From NCBI RefSeq assembly GCF_016918015.1, contig NZ_JAERMK010000006.1, positions 160,795 through 224,794 on the forward strand: a stretch of 64,000 nt of DNA, in the 5' to 3' direction. Positions 8,406 to 15,646 of the stretch are shown here, piece by piece (position 1 is the first letter of the stretch; the number at the start of each line of letters is the position of its first letter). This stretch comes from Glycomyces sp. YM15 (GTDB lineage: Bacteria > Actinomycetota > Actinomycetes > Mycobacteriales > Micromonosporaceae). A program made the position numbers and the translations under genes. The notes under the pieces were generated by a model, which worked only from the letters and a program-made list of their open reading frames with translations, made no database searches and had not been told where the DNA came from.

Positions 8406-9827
8406 TCAAACCTGACCGGGCGTCTCGGCTTCTTCTGCCGTTCCTGATGCCGCGTCCACTCGGAGATCTACGAGATCTGGGTTGTACTTGGCCAGAAGGT
8501 AGTACGGTCGCGCGGCTGCCACCAGGACGTCCAGGGAGGCGATGCCCCTGTCGAGCGCACGCAGTTCCAGGTCCTCCGGTTCAGTGCCCCACCGCCCGGC
8601 TAGGAATGACAGGATGCGGTCCGCCGACAGCGAGTGGATGTCGAAGTCGTCCTGGAGCTGCCGCGCCTGCTCGTTCATCTGCGCGGCAGCGCTGACGACC
8701 CGCGCCGCCTTCGCTGCCAACGGCTGGGAGCGGAGCCTGTCGAGCGCGAGGCCCTCCGGGGGTATGCCGGGCGCGATCTGGAAGCTGCGGACCAGGAACA
8801 CGGCGAGCCGGTCGCGTACCGAACGCCTGGTCCGCTCGGCCGGGGTGAGCCACGGGTCGAGGAAGTCCAGGTCCCCAGGTTCGAGTGATCGAAGGTCGGG
8901 GATGACGCCGCGGTGCTGCGCGTGCGCCAAGGCCGCGTCGAGCAGATCGAGCGCGTCGCTCCGACCGCAGGTCTCAGTACATTCGCGAGCCAGCGCATCG
9001 AAAACCAGCTCACGTTGGAAGGCGGGGTAGTCGCTTGCGAAGAGCTGGCAGGCCCGCAGGACGCTCATCTCGGCGACCGGGCCGTCGGCGGTGTCGATGG
9101 AGCGCGCACCCAGCCGCCAGCGGTGCAGGAAGACGGTGGGCGCCCGGTTCACGCGCGGCCGGGCGGCGCCCGGCCGGTCGTCGCCGAGCCTGCGCACAAC
9201 ACCGATGAGCCGCAGAGCGTCCTCACGTTTGCGATTGACGGCCCGGGTCGCGAACACCGCCCGCAGCCGCTCGAGAGTCGCATCCGGCACGTTCGCCCGG
9301 CGAGCCAGGTGGAGCGCGTCCGGGTAGGAGCGCAGCCGGTACGGCCGGTGGGCCAGCGCGGTGACGAGTCCTTCTGCGGTGGCCGTGTCGAGGACGCCTT
9401 CCCGAATGCAGAGGTCCAGCGTCGCCCGGATGTTGACCAGGGGCTCCGAGACCGCCGGGTACCCTTCGTCCGCGGGCCCGTGCACCAGCGCGACCTCATC
9501 GTCGGCGATCAGCTCGCCGAGCCGGTAGGCGCGGTAGATCCCGCCGATGCCTCCCATGCCGAGGACGTCGAGTTCGGCGGCGCGCAGCGCCCCCATGCTG
9601 GAGGCCCCCAGGACCGTCACGCCGGCATCGAGCAGGTCGAGGATCTCCTTGTGCCGCACGGACCTCGTTTGGTGGAAGTACCCGTCGACGATGCCGACCA
9701 CGTCCCCGGGGCGCGCTCCGAGCCGCAGCAGGTCGCCAGCCGCCACCGGTGGGCGCACGACGATGTCGTTCCCGGTGAGGAGGGCGGCGTCGGGCAGGCT
9801 CGGTCCGACGAAGAGGTAGCGGGTCAT
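8406..9827 (-). CDS. TfuA-domain protein, YcaO partner
   Basis: 473 residues. The N-terminal third is a TfuA domain: FVGPSLP at the start, the central GIVDGYFHQTRSVRHKEIL, then GASSMGALRAAEL and GMGGIGGIYRAYR. The C-terminal 250 residues are helical, with no motif I recognise. TfuA proteins partner YcaO proteins to install backbone thioamides, as established for methyl-coenzyme M reductase and for thioviridamide-type peptides. The ATG at 9827 is 7 nt downstream of the ycaO stop, so the two form an operon. The presence of TfuA makes thioamide formation more likely than azoline formation. Confidence 0.88.
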   Translation of the reverse strand: MTRYLFVGPSLPDAALLTGNDIVVRPPVAAGDLLRLGARPGDVVGIVDGYFHQTRSVRHKEILDLLDAGVTVLGASSMGALRAAELDVLGMGGIGGIYRAYRLGELIADDEVALVHGPADEGYPAVSEPLVNIRATLDLCIREGVLDTATAEGLVTALAHRPYRLRSYPDALHLARRANVPDATLERLRAVFATRAVNRKREDALRLIGVVRRLGDDRPGAARPRVNRAPTVFLHRWRLGARSIDTADGPVAEMSVLRACQLFASDYPAFQRELVFDALARECTETCGRSDALDLLDAALAHAQHRGVIPDLRSLEPGDLDFLDPWLTPAERTRRSVRDRLAVFLVRSFQIAPGIPPEGLALDRLRSQPLAAKAARVVSAAAQMNEQARQLQDDFDIHSLSADRILSFLAGRWGTEPEDLELRALDRGIASLDVLVAAARPYYLLAKYNPDLVDLRVDAASGTAEEAETPGQV

Positions 9828-9834
9828 CGGTTCC

Positions 9835-11031
9835 TCACAGGATCACCGGATCGCACAGCAATCCGGGGGCGACGACGCGCACGACCGGGATGCCGACTTC
9901 GTCGATGGTGTGGTCGGCGACGAGCGGGGACCGGCCGGTCACGGCCATCACCCCGGCGACGGCGTCGCGGACGTCTTCGGCGAGGCTCGTGTTCCGGACG
10001 GAGGGGATCGGGTCGTACCCGACCATGTCGGCCTGCGGCGGCGGCGCCGGTTTCGGGGTGCGTCCGGTGCGGGCGCGCCGATAGGAGCCCGAGCTGAGGT
10101 CGTCCCGGGCGGCGGCGATCTCGGTGACGCGGGACTGGGCCGCCTCGGTCAGAGCGCGGCACAGAGCGACATCCCGGTCCAGATGCGCTCCGGCCCCGGC
10201 GAACAACACCGGGAACATCTCGCTCCAGATCGTGGCGCGGAAGCAGGCGAGGCCGGTCGGGGACGGCAGGACTTCGACGCGCACGTCGATCTCGGCCGCG
10301 GCCAACTGCTCCAGCACTCCGGCCGCAGACCCGTCCACAGTGGCAAGGTCGAGGAAGCGGGGCTCGGCGGTCTCGGCGCGACTCAGCGCGTCCCGTTCGA
10401 TCACCTCGTACAGCCCGTGCAGGGCCGCTTCTGTGAACGTGTTGCCGCTTGCGAGGCCGTTGCTGTTCAACATAAACAGCGGAGGCGTCCATGTCGGACG
10501 GACCCGGCCGTCCAACTGCAGGAGGTCGCTGGGCAGGAAGGCGTCCGCATCGCCGTCGAGCCGTCTCGCCCGGGTCCATCGCAGTTTCAGGCCCGGTCGC
10601 AGGACGTGTCGCGGCTCCAGAGTCAGGTCGCTGACGCGGTAGCCGCACTCGCGCTCCATGTCGGCCACGGTGGCGACCGTGTCGCCGGGCTGCGCGCGCT
10701 CGGCGTGCCAGGACTCGATCGACTCCATCGCGGCGGAGATCTTGGCCAGTTCGGCCGTCAGGCCCTTGCCCTGGCTCACCGAAAGCGTCCATGAGTCGGG
10801 CCGCACCGCCTGGTAGATGGGGATGCCGATCTCGTCGAGCCAGGTGACGTCGGCCAGGCGGGTGATGCCGAAGACCGGGAAGAGCGGCTCGATCTCGCGC
10901 AGGGTCTCCGCAGGGGCCAGGGCCCGGTGCGTGCCCGACCAGCACGCCTTCGGGGCGTCGTCAGGTACGGCGTCCACTGCCGGACCGCCGCCGGGATCGG
11001 CGACGGCCCGGAGCTTCAATCCGTCGGTCAC
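9835..11031 (-). CDS. YcaO-domain protein (probable thioamide synthetase)
   Basis: 398 residues. It carries the YcaO ATP/Mg-binding elements: SQGKGLTAELAKISAAMESIE near residues 83-103 (read as two adjoining parts), NSNGLASGNTFTEAALHG and YEVIERDA near the middle, and a later RALTEAAQSR helix. YcaO enzymes activate a backbone amide with ATP and attack it with a nucleophile; together with TfuA the nucleophile is sulfide, giving a thioamide. The GTG start at 11031 overlaps the stop of the short peptide gene upstream (GTGA, 11028-11031), which ties this enzyme tightly to that peptide as its substrate. Confidence 0.88.
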   Translation of the reverse strand: MTDGLKLRAVADPGGGPAVDAVPDDAPKACWSGTHRALAPAETLREIEPLFPVFGITRLADVTWLDEIGIPIYQAVRPDSWTLSVSQGKGLTAELAKISAAMESIESWHAERAQPGDTVATVADMERECGYRVSDLTLEPRHVLRPGLKLRWTRARRLDGDADAFLPSDLLQLDGRVRPTWTPPLFMLNSNGLASGNTFTEAALHGLYEVIERDALSRAETAEPRFLDLATVDGSAAGVLEQLAAAEIDVRVEVLPSPTGLACFRATIWSEMFPVLFAGAGAHLDRDVALCRALTEAAQSRVTEIAAARDDLSSGSYRRARTGRTPKPAPPPQADMVGYDPIPSVRNTSLAEDVRDAVAGVMAVTGRSPLVADHTIDEVGIPVVRVVAPGLLCDPVIL

Positions 11032-11186
11032 GCGCCGTGCACGTCGGCAGGGTCGACCTCCGCGGCCTGGGAGAACTGGAAGGCCCAGGACGAGTCCTTG
11101 CGGGTCGCCGCGGCGTCCAGGTAGTCGGTCGCGCGCTTTTCGAGTTCGGCGCGAAGTTCCTCGTCGGTGGGAAGAATGAAAGCCAT
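11028..11186 (-). CDS. Putative RiPP precursor peptide (52 aa)
   Basis: Short frame ATG 11186 to TGA 11028, missed by length cut-offs. It has a strong ribosome-binding site, AGGAG 6 nt before the ATG, and its stop overlaps the ycaO GTG (GTGA). The N-terminal half is a charged helix (MAFILPTDEELRAELEK, then RATDYLDAAATRKDSS), as expected of a leader; the second half is WAFQFSQAAEVDPADVHGA, less charged and aromatic at its start. There is no cysteine and only a few Ser/Thr, arguing against azoles and lanthionine and fitting thioamidation, which needs no special side chain. A single His lies three residues from the C-terminus, of note because an EgtD-like methyltransferase is encoded upstream. 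The core boundaries are unknown. Confidence 0.75.
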   Translation of the reverse strand: MAFILPTDEELRAELEKRATDYLDAAATRKDSSWAFQFSQAAEVDPADVHGA

Positions 11187-11238
11187 GTCAAGCTCCTATC
11201 GTCAGCCGGCCTCACCGAGACGAGCCCGGGTAGGCCGA

Positions 11239-11267
11239 ATCCTACGGGATCGTGTTGCGCGACACCA
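11239..11267 (-). promoter_or_regulatory. Candidate promoter of the peptide-ycaO-tfuA operon
   Basis: On the minus strand a TAGGAT -10 element (11239-11244) lies 17 nt after TGGTGT (11262-11267), a weak -35. The gap of 122 nt between the methyltransferase stop and the peptide start holds no gene, so a separate promoter here would allow the precursor operon to be expressed independently of the methyltransferase. Confidence 0.4.
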
Positions 11268-11308
11268 GACTTGCGTTCTGACCACCGACAGTGTACGGAC
11301 GCGGCTCG

Positions 11309-12346
11309 TCAGTCCGTCCTCGTTCGCTCCGCCAGTGTTGCGGCGACCAGCACCACCTGGCCGGACTCGCCCTGTTCGAGCAGGCGCACAGCGAAGCCGC
11401 TGCGGGTCAGCTGGTCTACGAGCGCCGAACGGTCGACGTACAGGTATCGCCAAACGACCACGGTGTCGCCCGCCCTGAATGAGATGGTCCTTTGACGACC
11501 GTCCATTGTGACGTTCACGGCGACCGGTTCGCTGAACCGCACCCGGACGAACACCTCGCTGCGCTCGGGGTCGTAGCCGGTCTCAGGCACGTACCAGGAC
11601 CGGTCGATGCCCAGCAGATCAAGCCCGGCCAGCTGCTGCGGCTTGTACGGCCCGCCGACGCTGACCCGGTCCATGAACGGGGGGCGGTCGACGCCGGTGT
11701 CGATGCGCAACGTCAGCAGCAGCACGTCCCCCTCGCGCATCGCCTCGCCGACATGGCGGAGCACCCGACCGGGGTCTGCGAAGTTGTAGAGGGTCCCGCC
11801 CGCCAGGACGACGAACCGGGCCGGACCGAGGTCATCGCGGTGCGGGTCCGCGGCGGAAAGGACCTGGGCCAGATCAGAGCCGGTGAAATCCCCGCGGCGC
11901 AGATCGAAACCCTCGGCGCGCTCGGGGAACTCGGCGACAAGGTTCTCACGTGCCAGCGCAAGCAGCTCAGCACTGATGTCGATCGCCCGGTACCCCTCCA
12001 GCCGGGACCGGTCCAGCAGACGCCGCAACAGCCCGCGCACCGGACGGGTCGTACCCGGCCCGAGGTCAACGATCCGTACCGACCAGGACGCCGGCGCCAG
12101 GGCGAGCAGCTCTTCGGCATACCGCGTCAGGAGCGTGTCCATGTCGCCGAGCACCGGCGTGTTGTCGCTGTTGGACACCGTCTCACCGTTGTGCCACAGC
12201 CGGCTGCCGCCGCCGAGATACGTCAACTCGTAAGGGAATTCGGCGCGCTCGCTCAGCGCCGCGACGACGGCCTTGACCTGCGCCGCCGTATACGTCCGAT
12301 AGAACTCTTCGCCCGGCGACACCATGCGCTGCTCGATTTCCGCCAC
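11309..12346 (-). CDS. EgtD-like SAM-dependent methyltransferase in the RiPP locus
   Basis: 345 residues, related to L-histidine N-alpha-methyltransferase (Methyltransf_33, EgtD of ergothioneine synthesis). The SAM site is VDLGPGTTRP, and the later segment VVLAGGTLYNFADP corresponds to EgtD's GGTIGN region, keeping the Asn that contacts the histidine amine. No other ergothioneine gene (egtA, B, C or E) is nearby. It is directly upstream of the peptide-ycaO-tfuA genes on the same strand, so it may methylate the peptide, perhaps its His or a freed amino terminus. Start: GTG 12346 with TAGAGT 7 nt upstream suggests a leaderless transcript; ATG 12325 is an alternative. Confidence 0.82.
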   Translation of the reverse strand: MAEIEQRMVSPGEEFYRTYTAAQVKAVVAALSERAEFPYELTYLGGGSRLWHNGETVSNSDNTPVLGDMDTLLTRYAEELLALAPASWSVRIVDLGPGTTRPVRGLLRRLLDRSRLEGYRAIDISAELLALARENLVAEFPERAEGFDLRRGDFTGSDLAQVLSAADPHRDDLGPARFVVLAGGTLYNFADPGRVLRHVGEAMREGDVLLLTLRIDTGVDRPPFMDRVSVGGPYKPQQLAGLDLLGIDRSWYVPETGYDPERSEVFVRVRFSEPVAVNVTMDGRQRTISFRAGDTVVVWRYLYVDRSALVDQLTRSGFAVRLLEQGESGQVVLVAATLAERTRTD

Positions 12347-12456
12347 GCTCAGACTCTACCGACGCCCCCCTGCCGAGGCGAACACCGCTTCCGGCATCCC
12401 TCCACCCGCAATTGTCTTCTATTCTCTTGCGTCACAACGAAAGCCACCCGGCCGAC

Positions 12457-12867
12457 TCAGTGCACGCGCGACCGCGGATCCAGGTCTTCCCGAGAATGGA
12501 CGTCCGTCCCCTGGGTCCGGTTCACCGGGACCGTCATGGTCGGCGATCGCGGCGGGGCCTCGGGATCGGCCCGGTCGATGCGGGAGACGACGCCGATGAC
12601 GAGTGCGCCCAGGGAGCCGGCGGCGGCGCAGATGCCGATCGCGGCCGAAGGCGAGATCGCCGAAGCCAGCACGCCGCCGATGGCAATGCCCAGGCCCCGC
12701 GCGGTCTGGAGGCCCGCCGCGGCGAAACCGATGGCGCGCGAACGCATGCCGTCAGGGATGAACTGCGCGAACCGCACCTGCGCGAGCACGATGTACGCGT
12801 GGAAGACGCCCACGAGCATCCACAGTAGGACGGTGTGCCACAGGGGCGGCGCCGCCGCCGTCGCCAT
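12457..12867 (-). pseudogene. MFS transporter, C-terminal fragment
   Basis: An open frame of 136 codons that contains only the last three or four transmembrane helices of a major facilitator: the loop DGMRSRAIGFAAAGLQTARGLG and a final AAAGSLGALVIG helix, with a polar tail. The frame continues upstream to about 12937 without a start or MFS-like sequence, so the first two thirds are missing. It points the same way as the methyltransferase, 110 nt away. It may once have been the exporter of the peptide cluster, cut when the island to the right was acquired; that link is inference. Confidence 0.65.
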
Positions 12868-12951
12868 GAGCGGAACGCCGACCGCGCCGGGCGCTCGCGG
12901 CTGCCAATGACCTGGAGAACCTCGACCTTTCGCTCCCTTCCTTCAGCGACC

Positions 12952-14382
12952 TCAGTCGGTAAGCCGTTTATAGCCGGTGCTCTTGCCGCGGCCTCCGATC
13001 TGTTCGATCAGCCCGTCGGCTCGCAGGTTGCGCAGTGCGTGCCGAATTGTCGGAGGCTGCAGTCCCAGCTCGGCTTCGAGTTGGGCCACTGTCTTCAGCT
13101 CGGTGGAGAGTGCGTCGTAGACCTTGGCGGCGGTACCCTTCAGCTTCGCCCTCGGAGCCGTGCGCGCTCGGGGCAACACGGCCATGAACCGAATCGCGGT
13201 GTCGGTGTAGCGCGCATCGGGCAGGCCGGCTTCAGCCAGGGCCTGGGCGACAGTCGGTATGCCGGTGGCCAGAGCCTCGACGATACGTCCGTTGGCGGGA
13301 GTTCGGAGATACTGGCAGATGTTGAGGAGTCGGGCGTTGCGGGCCGAGCTCACCGCTTCCCTACCCAGCCTTTCGACCGTGATGCCGTACAGCCCACCAG
13401 GATTGGACACGATGAGTCGGTCCGGCCGGAGGCGTACTTCCGTAGCCATGCCGGTGGACCATGGGGACAAATCGCGGTGTATCAGCGCGTTTGCCACCAA
13501 CTCGCGGAAGGCGATGAGCGGGTAGGCGGTCTGGTCGACCACCGATCCATCGGCACCCGCCACGATGTCGGTGGCGAAGTTGGTCCTGGCCCACTCCATC
13601 GCTTGATCGAGGAGGCGCGGTATCGGTCCTGTGATCAGCCTCTGATCGCGGGCTCGCACCCCTTTCGCGCCACCTTGACCGGTATCGACGGCAGCCTGAA
13701 TGGCGAAGCGCGGGAACCACTGTTGGGGATAAGCGCCGAGAGCCAGCACTCCGGCGACCGTCGGGACGCCATGAGTGTCAAGGACGCCTGAACGCCGCAG
13801 CAGTTCATCACGATCCGTAAAGCGTCCGAGTCCCTGTGGATCACGTTCGCGGACGGTGCGAACGTATGACTCGGTAAGGACCTCATCAAGATCCTGGAAA
13901 GTCGCTCCGGTACAAGCCTGACGGTCGGAGACCGGAGCGGTTCGCTGGGCAAGGAACGCCTGCTCCTCCAGAGCGGACATTCGATAGTCGCCATCCCAGC
14001 CTCGAAGGTATGCCGCTCCGGACTTGGCGGCACGGCATGGTTTGGCGGACGGGTCGCACTCATGAACACGCGCCAGTACCACCGGAGATCCTTCAATCAC
14101 GGCGTCTTCGAAGGTCAGCCGGACCGGTGGCTCGAAGTGCCGAGCCTTCGAAGCCAGCGCCTGCTTGAGTTCTTGAGGGTCCGACAGGGCTACAGGACGG
14201 AACCCCGCGCGCTCATCGAGACCCAGAATGATCAACCCGCCTCCAGGCAGGTTCGCAAGCGCGCTCAGCGTAGACATCAGGGAATCGGGCAGCCCACCCG
14301 CAGCGGCCTTGACCTCGATGGACGCGGTGCCCCCGCCCGCCTCGCGGAGTTCGTTCAGGATGCTTTCGATGTCCTCTGCCAT
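12952..14382 (-). CDS. AlbA_2/Schlafen-type ATP-binding regulator with winged-helix C-terminus
   Basis: 476 residues from ATG 14382. The N-terminal AlbA_2 domain (ESILNELREAGGG, EVKAAAGGLP, GGGLIILGLDE) is followed by the characteristic helicase-like GHKL region (FRELVANALIHRDLSPWS, then RLIVSNPGGLYG) and a C-terminal winged helix (LKTVAQLEAELGLQPPTIRHAL split across the HTH). Such proteins are common in mobile islands and act as transcriptional regulators. No Shine-Dalgarno precedes the ATG; the promoter palindrome lies immediately upstream, so a leaderless, autoregulated transcript is likely. Lower-case alternatives up to 14400 add only six residues. Confidence 0.85.
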   Translation of the reverse strand: MAEDIESILNELREAGGGTASIEVKAAAGGLPDSLMSTLSALANLPGGGLIILGLDERAGFRPVALSDPQELKQALASKARHFEPPVRLTFEDAVIEGSPVVLARVHECDPSAKPCRAAKSGAAYLRGWDGDYRMSALEEQAFLAQRTAPVSDRQACTGATFQDLDEVLTESYVRTVRERDPQGLGRFTDRDELLRRSGVLDTHGVPTVAGVLALGAYPQQWFPRFAIQAAVDTGQGGAKGVRARDQRLITGPIPRLLDQAMEWARTNFATDIVAGADGSVVDQTAYPLIAFRELVANALIHRDLSPWSTGMATEVRLRPDRLIVSNPGGLYGITVERLGREAVSSARNARLLNICQYLRTPANGRIVEALATGIPTVAQALAEAGLPDARYTDTAIRFMAVLPRARTAPRAKLKGTAAKVYDALSTELKTVAQLEAELGLQPPTIRHALRNLRADGLIEQIGGRGKSTGYKRLTD

Positions 14383-14387
14383 GCAGT

Positions 14388-14436
14388 AAATGTAAACCAC
14401 ATAGGTTTACATTTCCGGGCATGACATTTACATTTA
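14388..14436. promoter_or_regulatory. Three-half-site operator upstream of the AlbA_2 regulator
   Basis: A perfect inverted repeat, AAATGTAAACC (14388-14398) and GGTTTACATTT (14404-14414), with a 5-nt spacer, is followed by a third half-site ATTTACATTT at about 14426-14435. It overlaps the expected promoter of the regulator gene and starts 6 nt before its ATG. The AT-rich symmetry in GC-rich DNA strongly suggests binding by the adjacent winged-helix regulator. Confidence 0.7.
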
Positions 14437-14492
14437 ATCGCTCTGCGGCGAGCCGTCCAGAGAACATGGAGGAGATGATCGAGGACGACAAA

Positions 14493-14513
14493 CGGGCCCG
14501 CTTCGCGGACCCG
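14493..14513. terminator. GC-rich stem-loop
   Basis: CGGGCCCGC (14493-14501), a 3-nt loop, then GCGGACCCG (14505-14513); one G-U type mismatch. It precedes the integrase relic and may be an old terminator; no U-tract follows. Confidence 0.35.
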
Positions 14514-14520
14514 ATGTTCG

Positions 14521-14649
14521 GATGGAGATCTACTTGCTGGCCTGTTGGAGACGTACGGGCACTTATACCCCCAGGTACAGGCCCTGCACGCCCGCCTCAC
14601 AACACCCCTCACCGCCGAGACCGACTCCGCCGCAACGGGAAGGCGGTGA
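14521..14649 (+). pseudogene. Tyrosine-recombinase (integrase) C-terminal relic
   Basis: In frame from 14521 to the TGA at 14647-14649 the translation reads DGDLLAGLLETYGHLYP followed by about 25 residues (QVQALHARLTTP...). LLETYGHLYP is the catalytic-tyrosine end motif of phage-type tyrosine integrases (compare the usual L-D-T-Y-x-H-L-F-P), including the nucleophilic Tyr. No catalytic Arg or His boxes are found upstream; the sequence there belongs to an operator and a stem-loop. This is therefore the last 40 codons of a deleted integrase, marking the edge of an older integrated element. Confidence 0.6.
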
Positions 14650-14657
14650 GAAGCGGC

Positions 14658-15554
14658 ATGTGCGCGAAGCGGATCCCAGGTACGAACAAGGGCGACTTCA
14701 ACGAGATAACCAACCGCCTGACCAGGCGAGACTTTGACATCCTCAAAGCCCTGGAGAAGCACAAGATCATGACCGCCGGCATGATCGAGGCGATCTTCTT
14801 CCCCTCCCGCCACCAAGCCGGAGCCCGCCTCCTCACGCTCCACGAGCTAGGGCTCCTCGAACGCTGGCGAAACCCGGAGAGCAAGGCGTACCGCTACGTC
14901 CTCGCCTGGAGAGGCCAGTGCGTCCTCGCCCTGATCAAGGGCGAGAAACCCCCGACGAAGCAAGCGGCCACCTTCACGGCCCAACACCAGTTCCTATCCC
15001 GGAACCGACCCCACACCGAAGGCATCAACGCCTTCTTCAGCCGCCTGCACTACTCAGCGCGGAACCACTCCGACATCAGCGTCAGCAGGCTCGAGAAGGA
15101 CCACTGGATCACGGGGATCGAACCCGACGGCAAGGGCGAGATCGCTTGGGGCGACGGCACGACGCTCCCCTTCTGGCTCGAACACGACCGAGGAACCGAG
15201 ACCCTCGCCTACCTCGCCCGCAAGATCAAGAGCTACAGGGATCGAACCATCCGCAACCCAGACCTTCGAGATTCGGTCCTGCTGATAGAGCTCCCCAGCG
15301 AGCGCCGCCTCCGCAACTTCCTACCCGTCGGCACCGAGGTCTGGAAGGCAGATCTCCCCGATTGGGAGAACCCAACACTGGCGGTCGCCGTCTGCGCTTC
15401 GACACCAAACGAGCGCACCTTCACCCACCCAGAGGAATTCCCAGACGCCTTCACCGACCGCCGCTGGAACATCCTCGGCTGGACCGGCATCCACAACCTC
15501 CTCGAACTCCCTGCCGTAGCGCGGGAGATCCGAAGCCCGAACACCGCCAACTAA
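14658..15554 (+). CDS. Replication-relaxation family protein
   Basis: 298 residues from ATG 14658. The N-terminal winged helix (RLTRRDFDILKALEKHKIM, then IEAIFFPSRHQAGARLLTLHELGLLER) and the following nuclease-like core match the replication-relaxation (MobC-like/relaxase accessory) family found in actinobacterial integrative elements and plasmids. The open frame extends to 14421, but that extension runs through the operator, stem-loop and integrase relic and is not coding-like. The gene follows the integrase relic by 8 nt. It probably served mobilisation or replication of the element. Confidence 0.75.
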   Translation: MCAKRIPGTNKGDFNEITNRLTRRDFDILKALEKHKIMTAGMIEAIFFPSRHQAGARLLTLHELGLLERWRNPESKAYRYVLAWRGQCVLALIKGEKPPTKQAATFTAQHQFLSRNRPHTEGINAFFSRLHYSARNHSDISVSRLEKDHWITGIEPDGKGEIAWGDGTTLPFWLEHDRGTETLAYLARKIKSYRDRTIRNPDLRDSVLLIELPSERRLRNFLPVGTEVWKADLPDWENPTLAVAVCASTPNERTFTHPEEFPDAFTDRRWNILGWTGIHNLLELPAVAREIRSPNTAN

Positions 15555-15646
15555 CCCCAGGGGGTCGGCCGCACAAGATCGGCCCCCACCCAACCCCACG
15601 CACAACCCCCACCCGTCAGCCACACAGGCGAAACCGCAGTTTCCGC

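Noticed and set aside
14421-14657. N-terminal extension of the replication-relaxation protein
   Set aside because: It would translate an operator, a stem-loop and an integrase relic in the wrong frame; ATG 14658 is better.
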